NCBI GenBank assembly: GCA_011250595.1
Contig: JAANMP010000011.1
Span: forward strand, 1-64,000
Direction: 5' to 3'
Origin: Bacillus sp. MM2020_1
GTDB lineage: Bacteria > Bacillota > Bacilli > Bacillales > Cytobacillaceae
DNA length: 64,000 nucleotides
Part shown: piece after piece, positions 25,290-34,378 of the stretch
Layout of the letters: each line of letters starts with the position of its first letter
Numbering within the stretch: the stretch's first letter is position 1
The notes under the pieces: generated by a model
The model's database searches: none
The model's input: the letters and a program-made list of their open reading frames with translations, nothing else
Told to the model about the DNA's origin: nothing
Program-made: the position numbers and the translations under genes

Positions 25290-27303
25290 ATCCGGCCAGG
25301 TCTGTGCTGCCCTGTTGGAGTTGATACATTTGATAATATTTACCTTTTTTCTTCATTAATTCCCCATGGGTTCCCTTTTCAACAATCATCCCTCGATCCA
25401 ATACAATAATTTGATCCGCATTTCGAATCGTTGATAACCGGTGGGCAATGATAAAAGTTGTTCTCCCTTTTTTCAGAACTTCCATTGCCTCTTGAATCAA
25501 CGCTTCCGTTTCCGTGTCAATACTGGAGGTAGCTTCATCTAAAATTAGAATTGCGGGATTAAATGCTAGTGCTCGCGCAAACGAAATTAACTGCCGCTGC
25601 CCGCTCGAAAGGGTGCTTCCTTTCTCAAGAACAGGTTCATCATAACCATTTTCTAAATTCTTGAAAACCTTTTCCGCTCCAACATCACTTAATGCTTTCT
25701 CGACCATTTCTTTTGTAATCGAAGGATTATTAAGACTTACATTGGAAGAAATCGTCCCTGTAAATAGATATGGATCCTGCAAAACAATCCCCATATGGTT
25801 TCGAATCGTTTGACGAGGGATAGATTCGATATCGTTGCCATCGATCGTAATTCTCCCCTTTTGGCAATCATAAAAGCGGAAAAGTAAATTCATAATCGAA
25901 CTCTTCCCTGAACCAGTATGACCCACGAGGGCAACTGTTTCGCCCTGCTTCGCTTCAAAATCAATATTCTTTAGCACGTATTCTCCTTCTTTATATCCAA
26001 ACGACACATGATCAAAGATTACATTCCCGTTAAAACGAGCAATCCGCTCACTACTAACCTTTTCCCCTGGTTCATCCATCAGCTTGAATACACGTTCACC
26101 AGCTACAAGCGCCTGCTCTAAATTGGCCAGTTGATTGACAATCCCCTGAACAGGTTGGAAAAGCCTGTTGATATAATCCACAAAGGCATAAAGCATCCCT
26201 AGTGAGAGGATGGTAGTCGTATTAAGTGCCTGACCTCCAAAATACCAAATAAATGCAACAAAAATGAGGTTTCTTAATACCCCAACTAGATTATGAGAGG
26301 TTAATGCATTTAAACTTAACAACTTATTTTGGTAGGTAAAATGTTCGTGGTTTAGTTTTTCAAAATCAGCTTTTGTTTCCTTTTCGCGGCTGAACGCCTG
26401 GATAATATTCATTCCTTGGATTGATTCATTAATCATTGCATTGATATCACTATTTCTAGACCGGATGACTCGGTTATATTTAGATGCATACTTACGGTAA
26501 ATCAACATCCACACATATAAAATTGGCAATAATAATAAACAAATCGCTGCAAGCTTTACGTTCAGAATAAACAAGGCAACATATATACCGGTAATATATA
26601 TGGAACTAGTAAAAAATGTCGCAAGAACGGTAACATATAACTCACGGATTGCTTCTGTATCATTCGTGATTCTAGCGACCACCTTACCTGCTGGCAGATT
26701 ATCAAAATAATTAATCGGCAGCCGTTGTATCTGACCATAGACATCTTCGCGCATTTTTTGAATAATGCGATTGGCTGATTTTTGTAACAAAAAGCGTTCC
26801 CCGTATTGAAATACTGCAGATATCACCAAGAGTCCAAAATAAATTGCCAATAGTTGAAAGATAGCTGGAATCTCAGGCTGGTAAAAGGTTAATATGTCAG
26901 ACCCCTTAAGGATTTTCGCCTGGTATTCTGCCTTTTTAGCACCTTTCTTAATCACTAATTCTCCATCTTTTAAGCTTCGCTTCCCATCAAATTCTAATTT
27001 CTGATCAATGAAAACAAACTTGGAACCGACCTGCAAAATTTGGATTTGTTTTCCCTTTTGTTCTGATCTAGATAAATACTTTTCTCTTGTGTATAATTTC
27101 CCTTCATAGTTCACTGCTTGCTTGCCACTTGTTGTTTCATACCATACAGACTCAATACCTAAAATATGTTGATCAATAATATTTTTCGCAATAAACGGTC
27201 CTGCAAGGTCCGTTCCGACAGAAATGGTCAGCATGAGCAATGCCGCTATGATAATCTTTTTATATGCAAATGCGTACCTAGTTAATCTCTTCCCTGTTGT
27301 CAT
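25288..27303 (-). CDS. bmrD: Multidrug ABC exporter half-transporter BmrD
   Basis: A 671-residue half-transporter with a long N-terminal insertion between the first two helices (about residues 55-145), which is characteristic of BmrD (YheH, about 673 residues). The nucleotide-binding domain has Walker A GHTGSGKSS, Walker B ILILDEATSSIDTE with catalytic Glu, but the signature reads LSSGQRQ, not LSGGQ. With BmrC this gives one consensus and one degenerate ATP site, the mark of heterodimeric exporters. Its ATG overlaps the bmrC stop by four bases. Substrates in B. subtilis include several drugs. Confidence 0.93.
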   Translation of the reverse strand: MTTGKRLTRYAFAYKKIIIAALLMLTISVGTDLAGPFIAKNIIDQHILGIESVWYETTSGKQAVNYEGKLYTREKYLSRSEQKGKQIQILQVGSKFVFIDQKLEFDGKRSLKDGELVIKKGAKKAEYQAKILKGSDILTFYQPEIPAIFQLLAIYFGLLVISAVFQYGERFLLQKSANRIIQKMREDVYGQIQRLPINYFDNLPAGKVVARITNDTEAIRELYVTVLATFFTSSIYITGIYVALFILNVKLAAICLLLLPILYVWMLIYRKYASKYNRVIRSRNSDINAMINESIQGMNIIQAFSREKETKADFEKLNHEHFTYQNKLLSLNALTSHNLVGVLRNLIFVAFIWYFGGQALNTTTILSLGMLYAFVDYINRLFQPVQGIVNQLANLEQALVAGERVFKLMDEPGEKVSSERIARFNGNVIFDHVSFGYKEGEYVLKNIDFEAKQGETVALVGHTGSGKSSIMNLLFRFYDCQKGRITIDGNDIESIPRQTIRNHMGIVLQDPYLFTGTISSNVSLNNPSITKEMVEKALSDVGAEKVFKNLENGYDEPVLEKGSTLSSGQRQLISFARALAFNPAILILDEATSSIDTETEALIQEAMEVLKKGRTTFIIAHRLSTIRNADQIIVLDRGMIVEKGTHGELMKKKGKYYQMYQLQQGSTDLAG

Positions 27304-29057
27304 GCTGACACCTCCTCCTCTGCCTTACCTGCGATCTGTTGCCGGATAAATTGTTCTTTATACCATCCACCTAGTGCAATAAGTTGTTCATGTGTCCCTT
27401 CTTCAATAATTTTGCCTTCATCTAAGACAATAATATGGTCAGCAAGCTGAACAGCAGACAATCGATGTGTGGTAATAATCGTTGTTTTCTCATTTCTTAC
27501 CTTACGGATATTGTCGATGATTTGTTTTTCTGTTTTCGCATCAACAGCCGATAAAGAATCATCGAGAATAAGGATTTCCGGGTTTTTGATTAATGCACGG
27601 GCAATCGAGATCCGTTGTTTTTGCCCTCCTGATAAAGCCACGCCCTTTTCACCTACAAGTGTTGCTAATCCTTCTGGAAGCATATCAAGATCCTTACGTA
27701 AAGCGGCTAAATCTATAGCTGTTTCTAACTCTTTATCACTTGCATCATGTCTGCCAAATAGAATATTATCTCTCACACTACGTGAAAACAGGACATGATC
27801 CTGGGGCACATAACCAATCCAGTTGCGCACCTGGTTCAAGGATTGCTCCTCTATTGAGACCCCTGAAATAGAGATTTCTCCTATTCCCAGTGGATATTGC
27901 CGTAATAGTTGCTTAATAAAGGTGGTCTTTCCAGAGCCCGTTTTACCGACAATACCTAATGTTTGCCCCTGGAGTAGTTTCACCTCAATATTTTTTAAAT
28001 TGTCATTTTTAGAAGAGGGATAACGGAAGGTTACCTTTTGATAATCAATACGATCCGCCGCAGCGATTGTGATTGGTTCAGGTGGATTACTGACTTCTTC
28101 CTGATAGCTAAGTGTCTCATTCACACGGTCCAGCGAGGCATTTCCTCTTTGCATCACATTGATTAATTCGCCAATCGCAAACATTGGCCATATCAGCATC
28201 CCTAAATAGACATTAAAGGAAACCAGATTGCCTAATGTAATCGTTTGATGAAAAACCAAATATGCACCATAGCCGAGGCCAATTAAATAGCTTATGCCTA
28301 CAAGCACCTTTATCGTAGGGTCGAATAAAGCATCTATTTTAGCTACCTTAATATTCTTATGATAAACATCCTCCGTGAGTTGATGAAACCGATTACTATC
28401 TGCCTCTTCTTGAACATAAGCTCGGATGACCCTAACGCCTGCAACAGATTCAAGCACCCTGTCATTCAGTTCACCGAACGCATCCTGTGCTGCCATAAAG
28501 CGAGAATGAATTCTTTTTCCATATATTTTCATTAAAATAGCCATAATCGGCAACGGGATAATTGCCGCTAATGTTAACTTCCAGCTGATGAAAAGTCCCA
28601 TTGTCAACAGCAATGTTAACATCCAGACGCTCGAATCCACTAGGGTTAGGATCCCAAAACCTGCTGTAATAGAGATAGCTTTTAAATCATTGGTGGCCCG
28701 TGCCATTAAGTCCCCTGTTCGATTTTTTTCATAAAATCCCGGGGTCATTTTTAATAAGTGCTTTACAAAGCGAGACCTGAGTTTTCTCTCAACAAGGAAG
28801 GCACCTCCAAATAAGCGAAACATCCAAACATATGTAATCGCGTAGGAAGACACCATGATTAATAACAGAATACCGAGGTAACGGAGTATTTTCTCTTTAC
28901 TTATAATACCGACATGAATATCATCAATCGCCATTCCAATTAATTTCGGCGGTATCACATCTAATATTCCCACTAAAATTAATAGCGTTATCGCAATCAC
29001 ATATCGCTGCCAATTTTCTCTAAAGAACCAACTTAGTTTTTTTAAAACTGCAAACAT
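27300..29057 (-). CDS. bmrC: Multidrug ABC exporter half-transporter BmrC
   Basis: A 585-residue half-transporter with six membrane helices and one nucleotide-binding domain: Walker A GKTGSGKTT, signature LSGGQKQRISIARAL, and Walker B ILILDDSLSAVDA where Asp replaces the catalytic Glu. That substitution is the degenerate site expected in BmrC (YheI), whose length is also 585. AAGGGGG precedes the ATG. In B. subtilis the operon is induced by translation-inhibiting antibiotics through ribosome-mediated attenuation in an upstream leader gene (bmrB); a comparable leader is visible here. Confidence 0.94.
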   Translation of the reverse strand: MFAVLKKLSWFFRENWQRYVIAITLLILVGILDVIPPKLIGMAIDDIHVGIISKEKILRYLGILLLIMVSSYAITYVWMFRLFGGAFLVERKLRSRFVKHLLKMTPGFYEKNRTGDLMARATNDLKAISITAGFGILTLVDSSVWMLTLLLTMGLFISWKLTLAAIIPLPIMAILMKIYGKRIHSRFMAAQDAFGELNDRVLESVAGVRVIRAYVQEEADSNRFHQLTEDVYHKNIKVAKIDALFDPTIKVLVGISYLIGLGYGAYLVFHQTITLGNLVSFNVYLGMLIWPMFAIGELINVMQRGNASLDRVNETLSYQEEVSNPPEPITIAAADRIDYQKVTFRYPSSKNDNLKNIEVKLLQGQTLGIVGKTGSGKTTFIKQLLRQYPLGIGEISISGVSIEEQSLNQVRNWIGYVPQDHVLFSRSVRDNILFGRHDASDKELETAIDLAALRKDLDMLPEGLATLVGEKGVALSGGQKQRISIARALIKNPEILILDDSLSAVDAKTEKQIIDNIRKVRNEKTTIITTHRLSAVQLADHIIVLDEGKIIEEGTHEQLIALGGWYKEQFIRQQIAGKAEEEVSA

Positions 29058-29081
29058 AGCTGACTGCCCCCTTAAGATTTA

Positions 29082-29141
29082 CTACCCGCCATCCGGCGTA
29101 ACTGTTGTGTTTCCAATCCTAATTACTTCTGAATTCCCCAT
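29082..29141 (-). CDS. 19-residue leader ORF just upstream of bmrC
   Basis: MGNSEVIRIGNTTVTPDGG, ending in TAG 24 bases before the bmrC ATG. A near-perfect AGGGAGGAA ribosome binding site is seven bases upstream, far better than expected by chance. It lies after the two attenuator hairpins, so it would only be translated from read-through transcripts. It may be a translational coupling ORF or a small protein in its own right. No family recognised. Confidence 0.5.
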   Translation of the reverse strand: MGNSEVIRIGNTTVTPDGG

Positions 29142-29170
29142 CAAATATTCCTCCCTAAAACATTTTGATC

Positions 29171-29205
29171 GATAAAAAAGACATACCGCTCTTACGCAGT
29201 ATGCC
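29171..29205 (-). terminator. Attenuator hairpin 2 in bmr leader
   Basis: On the minus strand GGCATAC...GTATGTC forms a stem followed by TTTTTTATC, a good intrinsic terminator inside the leader. A strong Shine-Dalgarno-like AAAGGAGG lies directly before the stem with no fitting ORF. Confidence 0.7.
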
Positions 29206-29221
29206 TCCTTTTAAAAAAAGG

Positions 29222-29266
29222 GACAAAAAAACACACGTTACGTATCTAGGAGAACGTAACCTGCGT
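29222..29266 (-). terminator. Attenuator hairpin 1 in bmr leader
   Basis: On the minus strand ACGCAGGTTACG pairs with CGTAACGTGTGT and is followed by seven T. It starts about 33 bases after the leader peptide stop, the arrangement of a transcription attenuator. Confidence 0.75.
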
Positions 29267-29298
29267 TTTGTCACAAATCAATTTTTTACATTAAAAAA

Positions 29299-29373
29299 TT
29301 AACAGGAAGTTTCTTCAGGACAGGTCACATTCAAATATTCAATTGATAAAAAAGCGCGATTTAATTTAATCAT
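29299..29373 (-). CDS. Leader peptide of the bmrCD operon (BmrB-like)
   Basis: A 24-residue peptide, MIKLNRAFLSIEYLNVTCPE then ETSC, preceded by an outstanding AAAGGGAGGG ribosome binding site and followed by two terminator hairpins before bmrC. The position and layout match the bmrB leader of B. subtilis, where ribosome stalling under antibiotic stress prevents termination and allows bmrCD expression. Homology to BmrB itself was not checked. The peptide is shorter than I recall for BmrB. Confidence 0.7.
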   Translation of the reverse strand: MIKLNRAFLSIEYLNVTCPEETSC

Positions 29374-29410
29374 TGTGTAACCCTCCCTTTCCTATTTTTT
29401 CTTCCTCTGT

Positions 29411-29439
29411 AGATTATCACCAGTTCATTTAAAAGTCAA
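29411..29439 (-). promoter_or_regulatory. Sigma-A promoter of the bmr leader
   Basis: On the minus strand TTGACT, 17 bases, TAATCT. It lies about 38 bases upstream of the leader peptide start. Confidence 0.6.
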
Positions 29440-29488
29440 TTCCCATTTTTCTGAATTGTTCCATCTTCTGCTATTTATGAAAGAAAGA

Positions 29489-31537
29489 TTAGTGACCATT
29501 ACCTTCCCCATTATTCTTCCACTTTTTATTCCACTTTTCTTTTTGTTTATTCCATTTTTCTTCCCATTTCTGAACCTCATTATTAAAGTTTTCTTGAAAA
29601 TTAAACCGATTCTTCTTTTCTTCTTCCTGCCTTTTCTTTTCAATCAAGGCAGCGATATGCGGGACATTAAAGCTTTCGTTTGGTTCATTCTTTAACGCTT
29701 CCGTCATCACTTCACGAAAAACAACCGCTGAACCTTTATTGCTCATTGGCGTTAAATAATGCTCTTCATCTGTTTTATCATAGCCAACCCAAATGGCGCC
29801 AACCAGTTGTGGAGTATAACCTACAAACCATTGGTCCTTTACACCATTGATTCCTGTAATCGGTACCTGAGTGGACCCGGTTTTCCCCGCGGTTTCCCGA
29901 CTGGGTATTTGTGCAGCTCTCCCTGTTCCTTGCTCAACAACACCAAGGAGCATAGTCGTCATACTGTCAGTAACTGCTTTTGTTGTAACCCGCTCTTTTT
30001 TGGGTATCCACCGGGCGATAACATTCCCTTCTGCATCAACAATTTTCTTAATTGCATGGGTCTTCATTCTTATACCGTTATTTGGAAAAACAGTAAAGGC
30101 TTCTGCCATGTTTAGGGGAGAGACGCCATTATGCAAACCTCCCAAGGCTAGAGATAAATTGCGATCTTTTTTGTCTAATGAGATTCCAAACCGTTTAACG
30201 GAATCTAATCCTTCTTCTATTCCTAATTCATTTAAAAGCCAAACAGCGGAAACATTCTTTGATTCTTTCACAGCTTCATACATGGGTACTTCCCCGGCAT
30301 ATTGATAATCATAATTACTAGGTTGATAATCGCCAAAAGTCATCGGTTCATCTTTTAACATATCGGTAATTTTCCAGCCGTTTTCCAGAGCAGGTGTATA
30401 AACGGCTAATGGCTTAAAGGAAGAACCGGGCTGTGCTTCTAATTGTGAAGCACGATTATAGCCTCTAAAGGTGTGTTTTCCTCGGCCGCCAACAATAGCC
30501 CTGATTCCGCCTGTCTTTGGATCCACTAAAATACCGCCACTCTGAACAAGACGATCTTTTCCTTCTGGAAAAAAGGAATCATTTTGATACGTCTCTTCCA
30601 TAGCAGTTTGCATCACTGGTTCCAGCTCTGTATAAATTTGATAGCCGCCTGTTAGTAAGTCATCCTGTGACAATCCATAATAGTTAATCGCTTCATCTAA
30701 TACCTGATCAACATAGTATGGAAATTTGCCTCGGAACGGGTCGCCGCCCTTATCATCCAATACCACTTTGTCGTGTCGTGCTTTTTCATATTGCTGCTTT
30801 GAGATATACCCTTGCTTTCGCATTTGGGTTAATACTAGGTTTCGCCTTTCAGTCGCCTTCTCCATATGTTCGTATGGGTTTAAGGCAGATGGAGCTTTTA
30901 TTAACCCTGCGAGTAAGGCAGATTCACTAATGGACAGGTCTTTTACTTCTTTGGCAAAATATTTGCTGGCCGCAGTTTTAAGGCCCCATGCACCATTTCC
31001 AAAATAGATTTGATTTAAATACATTTGGAGGATTTCGGGTTTCGAATACTCCCGTTCAATTTGCAGCGCTAAAAAAACTTCTTCCATTTTTCTATTTAAA
31101 GTCTTTTGTGATGTGAGTAATGTATTCTTGGTCAATTGCTGAGTAATAGTACTGCCGCCTTCTACCATTCCCCCGGCTTTTATATCACGCATAAGTGCCC
31201 TTGATGTTCCGACAAGGTCGACACCGCTATGTTGATAAAACCGATGATCTTCAATGGCAATGATGGCATTTTTCATGGAATCTGGAACTTGCTTGATTGA
31301 GACCCCTTCATTTTTATTAGCCGAAACTTTACTTGCTACATCCTCGTTTACATCATAAAACACGGTTGCCTGGGGGAGTTCGTTTTTAAGTCCTGATATA
31401 TCTGCATCCTTGGAAAAGTAATATAGAAGGCCGAAGAAACATAATATGATAGTCAACACAGAGAGCACTAATATTTGAAGTAAATGCCACTTTCTCCAGT
31501 TCTTAAAAATGGACATTAGCTTATCTTTAGATACCAA
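29489..31537 (-). CDS. pbpF: Class A penicillin-binding protein PbpF-like
   Basis: A 682-residue bifunctional wall synthase. Order: cytoplasmic tail, membrane helix (about 19-41), GT51 transglycosylase domain (IEDHRFYQHSGVD, GGSTITQQLTKN, MYLNQIYFGNGAWG), then transpeptidase domain with SxxK (GSSFKP), SKN (ESKNVS) and KTG (AGKTGST), and a charged Lys/Asn/Glu-rich tail of about 50 residues. Length and arrangement match PBP1A-family PbpF (PBP2c), which in B. subtilis is forespore expressed. Start is TTG at 31537 with AAAGGA upstream. Confidence 0.88.
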   Translation of the reverse strand: MVSKDKLMSIFKNWRKWHLLQILVLSVLTIILCFFGLLYYFSKDADISGLKNELPQATVFYDVNEDVASKVSANKNEGVSIKQVPDSMKNAIIAIEDHRFYQHSGVDLVGTSRALMRDIKAGGMVEGGSTITQQLTKNTLLTSQKTLNRKMEEVFLALQIEREYSKPEILQMYLNQIYFGNGAWGLKTAASKYFAKEVKDLSISESALLAGLIKAPSALNPYEHMEKATERRNLVLTQMRKQGYISKQQYEKARHDKVVLDDKGGDPFRGKFPYYVDQVLDEAINYYGLSQDDLLTGGYQIYTELEPVMQTAMEETYQNDSFFPEGKDRLVQSGGILVDPKTGGIRAIVGGRGKHTFRGYNRASQLEAQPGSSFKPLAVYTPALENGWKITDMLKDEPMTFGDYQPSNYDYQYAGEVPMYEAVKESKNVSAVWLLNELGIEEGLDSVKRFGISLDKKDRNLSLALGGLHNGVSPLNMAEAFTVFPNNGIRMKTHAIKKIVDAEGNVIARWIPKKERVTTKAVTDSMTTMLLGVVEQGTGRAAQIPSRETAGKTGSTQVPITGINGVKDQWFVGYTPQLVGAIWVGYDKTDEEHYLTPMSNKGSAVVFREVMTEALKNEPNESFNVPHIAALIEKKRQEEEKKNRFNFQENFNNEVQKWEEKWNKQKEKWNKKWKNNGEGNGH

Positions 31538-31596
31538 ATGAAAAACATCCTTTATCTATAATCTCTAACAACGATTAGTATTCCATAAAAAAGAAA

Positions 31597-31623
31597 AAAG
31601 ATGGGCGAATTCCCCATCTTTTC
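31597..31623 (-). terminator. Terminator of the XRE regulator gene
   Basis: AAAAGATGGG / CCCATCTTTT stem followed by a T-rich run on the minus strand, between the regulator and pbpF. Confidence 0.85.
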
Positions 31624-31628
31624 CATGT

Positions 31629-32087
31629 CTAATATTCATTTTTAGTCAACTCTTTAAAGCGTTGTCTTGAAAGCTTCTCATCAATACTGCTAAAGATTCG
31701 GTAATTTCTCTCATCCAAGATTCGAAAATGTTTACTAAGAATATTTTGTTGAAGAATATATCCATTTCTCTTTGAAACTACTCTCCACCAAATCCTGCCG
31801 CCGAATGTTTTTGATTTACGAATATCTATTCCTTCGCGGGCAACCGTTTCTAACACTTCGAGTGGCTCATTTCCAAATAAAAATTGGACGGTTTCCGTTT
31901 CACGGAAAAGAGCACAAATAGAAACAGCCGTAGACCAGTTGGCCAGAACTCTACCTTTCTCAATTTGAACAAGTGTTTTCTTTGAGACTCCAATGATTTC
32001 TGCCATTTTATCCTGAGTATAGCCTGCTTCAGTCCGGATAAGACGGAGCTTTTCAGAAACCTGCATAATAATTTCATCCCTGGTCAC
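31629..32087 (-). CDS. XRE-family transcriptional regulator
   Basis: A 152-residue protein with an N-terminal Cro/CI helix-turn-helix (about residues 9-62: KLRLIRTEAGYTQDKMAEII then GVSKKTLVQIEKGR) and a C-terminal domain of about 80 basic and aromatic residues (GGRIWWRVVSKRNGYILQQN) that I do not recognise. The GTG at 32087 is chosen because GGAAGGGC lies five bases upstream; an ATG six codons earlier would overlap that site. Its own promoter is covered by a perfect inverted repeat, indicating autorepression. Targets beyond itself are not evident. Confidence 0.8.
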   Translation of the reverse strand: MTRDEIIMQVSEKLRLIRTEAGYTQDKMAEIIGVSKKTLVQIEKGRVLANWSTAVSICALFRETETVQFLFGNEPLEVLETVAREGIDIRKSKTFGGRIWWRVVSKRNGYILQQNILSKHFRILDERNYRIFSSIDEKLSRQRFKELTKNEY

Positions 32088-32109
32088 GTTTAGCCCTTCC
32101 TTCAATGGT

Positions 32110-32133
32110 AACTAGTGTAATTTTACACTAGTT
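32110..32133. promoter_or_regulatory. Perfect palindromic operator of the XRE gene
   Basis: AACTAGTGTAA, two bases, TTACACTAGTT: an 11-bp perfect inverted repeat. It covers the -10 element and spacer of the promoter at 32120..32148 and ends 23 bases before the GTG start, an ideal repressor site. Confidence 0.8.
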
Positions 32134-32148
32134 TGGCGAATCATTCAA
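32120..32148 (-). promoter_or_regulatory. Sigma-A promoter of the XRE gene
   Basis: On the minus strand TTGAAT, 17 bases, TAAAAT, overlapping the palindromic operator. Confidence 0.7.
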
Positions 32149-32161
32149 ATTTTTTCACCAA

Positions 32162-32190
32162 AAAACTGCTACCTCTATAGATAGCAGTTT
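32162..32190 (-). terminator. Terminator of the feo operon
   Basis: AAAACTGCTA / TAGCAGTTTT-type stem followed by T residues on the minus strand, just after the small FeoB-associated gene. Confidence 0.8.
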
Positions 32191-32197
32191 TAATTAG

Positions 32198-32353
32198 TTA
32201 TTGAATTTTGGGCGGGATCCCACAATTGCTGGAACATGAATTTTTCACATCACATGCAGCGCATTTTCCCTTTTTCGATTTATTAATAAACCTGACTAAG
32301 GCCCATGTTGCGTATCCAAAAATAGCGGCCCCTATTACTATATTGGCAATCAT
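32198..32353 (-). CDS. FeoB-associated Cys-rich membrane protein
   Basis: A 51-residue protein with one membrane helix (IVIGAAIFGYATWALVRF), a basic stretch (NKSKKGK) and a Cys-rich tail (CAACDVKNSCSSNCG). This matches the small FeoB-associated Cys-rich membrane proteins encoded after feoB in many Firmicutes, thought to help ferrous iron transport, similar in position to FeoC. GAGGTGAAG precedes the ATG. It lies 21 bases beyond feoB, so it is the third gene of the feo operon. Confidence 0.85.
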   Translation of the reverse strand: MIANIVIGAAIFGYATWALVRFINKSKKGKCAACDVKNSCSSNCGIPPKIQ

Positions 32354-32374
32354 TGCTTCACCTCATTTTTAAAA

Positions 32375-34378
32375 TTATACAAGTCCAAACAATTTTCCAC
32401 CTTGATAGATAATCAAAGATAAGACATAGGCAATCGCAAATGCATAAATCATTGAAAAAGCTGTCCACTTCTTTGAATTCGTTTCTTTATAAATTGTTGC
32501 TACCGTCGCCAAACATGGAATATATAACAAAATAAAAACCATAAAACTATAGGCAGCCAGCGGAGTATAATAATCGGCCAGTAGCCCTTGCAGACTTGCA
32601 TCGTTCGGAACAAAATAGATGATGTTCATAGTAGAAATAATGGCTTCCTTTGCCAAGAACCCAGTAATTAACGATGCGGATGCCTGCCAGGTTCCAAATC
32701 CAATTGGATCAAAAATGGGTGCGATCACATTCCCAATCGCCGCTAAATAACTATGATCCATATCAACCTTTAAACCACTTGGACCCGCATAAGATAACAA
32801 CCAGATAAAAACAGAACCAGCAAAAATAAATGTCCCGGCTTTTCTTACAAACCCTTTCCCTTTATCCCATGTACTTCTCCAAAGTGATTGAAATTGGGGC
32901 AGTCGGTAGGGCGGCAGTTCAATAACAAACAATGAAGTTTCTGATTTAAGTACTGTAGATGAAAAGACCTTTGCCAAGGTTAATGCAACAATAATGCCTA
33001 GGACGTACAGGCTCAAGACCACCAATGCCTTATTTCCTGCAAAGAAGGCACCAACGAATAATGCATACACCGGTAAGCGTGCTGAGCAAGACATTAATGG
33101 GGTGAGTAAAATGGTTAACAGCCTCTCCCGCGGTGTTTCAATTGTTCTTGCTGCCATTATTCCCGGTACGTTGCAGCCAAAACCAATCATCATTGGGATA
33201 AATGCCTTTCCATTTAAGCCAACTGATTCCATAATCCGGTCCATAACTAATGCGACACGAGCCATATACCCTGAATCTTCTAATAAAGAAATAAAAAAGA
33301 AGAGGATGAAAATTTGCGGTACAAAGACGAGAACCCCGCCTACTCCAGCAACTAAACCTTCAATAATTAACGCATGGATAAAATCTGAGGCATGAATAGC
33401 AGTTAATACCTTCTCAAAGCCTACCGTTATCGGTCCCGTTAAAAATCCATCCAAAAGATCAGATAATGGCGTGCCTAGCCAATCAAAGGTCAGCATAAAC
33501 ATAAAATACATTAGCAGCAAGAAAATTGGCATTCCTAGAAACCGATTCGTAACGATACTATCAATTTTTTCAGAAAGAGGAATATCCGAATTACTTTTCC
33601 TTGCAACTTCAGCGACAATCCCCTCGATTACTTCTTTTCTTTTTTGATATATATAGTTTGCTAAGGATTTTACCTCATACTGTTTTTGTAGTTTTGATTC
33701 TAGCTTTGCCTCTACAGAATTCAGCATTTGTGGATCGTCAATGCTATGAAGATAGTTTCTAACGTATTCATTTCCTTCAAAATATTGAATCGCCAAAAAG
33801 CGTACAGAAAGGTCAGTTTTTCCATGTAACATACCAGTCAATGTCACAATCGCTTCTTCAACCTCTTTTCCGTAGTAAACGAGGTTCTTTTTAACAGGCA
33901 GGATTGATTTTGTTGAGATGGCATCTACTAGCTTGTCACAGCCCTTACCGCTTCTTGCTACGACAGGTACTACTGGAACCCCGAGAACCTCCGAAAGCTT
34001 TCCGGCATCTATTTGAATCCCACGCTTATTCGCTACGTCAATCATATTAAGTCCAATAAGTGCAGGCTTTTCAAACTCTAGCAATTGTAAGGTCAAATGT
34101 AAATTACGTTCTAATTGAGAAGCATCTAATATATTAAGGAGCCGGTCAACGGACTCATTTAAAAAGAAGGAAGTAACGACTCCTTCATCCTTTGACAGTG
34201 GATTAAGCGTATATACACCTGGTAAATCAATTAATTGACCAATATTATTTTTAAAAATACCAACTTTCTTTTCAACGGTTACACCGCTCCAGTTCCCAAC
34301 ATATTCATAGGATCCTGTTAAGTTATTAAACAATGAAGTTTTCCCGGTATTGGGATTTCCAATTAAAGCGATTTCCAT
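32375..34378 (-). CDS. feoB: Ferrous iron transporter FeoB
   Basis: A 667-residue inner-membrane Fe(II) importer. The N-terminal G domain has G1 GNPNTGKTS, G3 DLPGVYTL and G4 NMID; a helical spacer follows to about residue 270, then membrane helices with the two Gate repeats (GFGCNVPGIMAARTIE and the later LLYIPCLATVATI with its Cys). Length is typical. Its ATG shares a base with the feoA stop (TAATG), giving translational coupling. Confidence 0.95.
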   Translation of the reverse strand: MEIALIGNPNTGKTSLFNNLTGSYEYVGNWSGVTVEKKVGIFKNNIGQLIDLPGVYTLNPLSKDEGVVTSFFLNESVDRLLNILDASQLERNLHLTLQLLEFEKPALIGLNMIDVANKRGIQIDAGKLSEVLGVPVVPVVARSGKGCDKLVDAISTKSILPVKKNLVYYGKEVEEAIVTLTGMLHGKTDLSVRFLAIQYFEGNEYVRNYLHSIDDPQMLNSVEAKLESKLQKQYEVKSLANYIYQKRKEVIEGIVAEVARKSNSDIPLSEKIDSIVTNRFLGMPIFLLLMYFMFMLTFDWLGTPLSDLLDGFLTGPITVGFEKVLTAIHASDFIHALIIEGLVAGVGGVLVFVPQIFILFFFISLLEDSGYMARVALVMDRIMESVGLNGKAFIPMMIGFGCNVPGIMAARTIETPRERLLTILLTPLMSCSARLPVYALFVGAFFAGNKALVVLSLYVLGIIVALTLAKVFSSTVLKSETSLFVIELPPYRLPQFQSLWRSTWDKGKGFVRKAGTFIFAGSVFIWLLSYAGPSGLKVDMDHSYLAAIGNVIAPIFDPIGFGTWQASASLITGFLAKEAIISTMNIIYFVPNDASLQGLLADYYTPLAAYSFMVFILLYIPCLATVATIYKETNSKKWTAFSMIYAFAIAYVLSLIIYQGGKLFGLV

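Noticed and set aside
29456..29695. 79-residue hydrophobic frame on the plus strand over the end of pbpF.
   Set aside because: It is the complement of the Lys/Asn-rich pbpF tail, which creates Phe/Leu runs; no initiation signal.
29871..30305. 144-residue plus-strand frame inside pbpF.
   Set aside because: Antisense shadow of the transpeptidase domain; no motif and no ribosome binding site.
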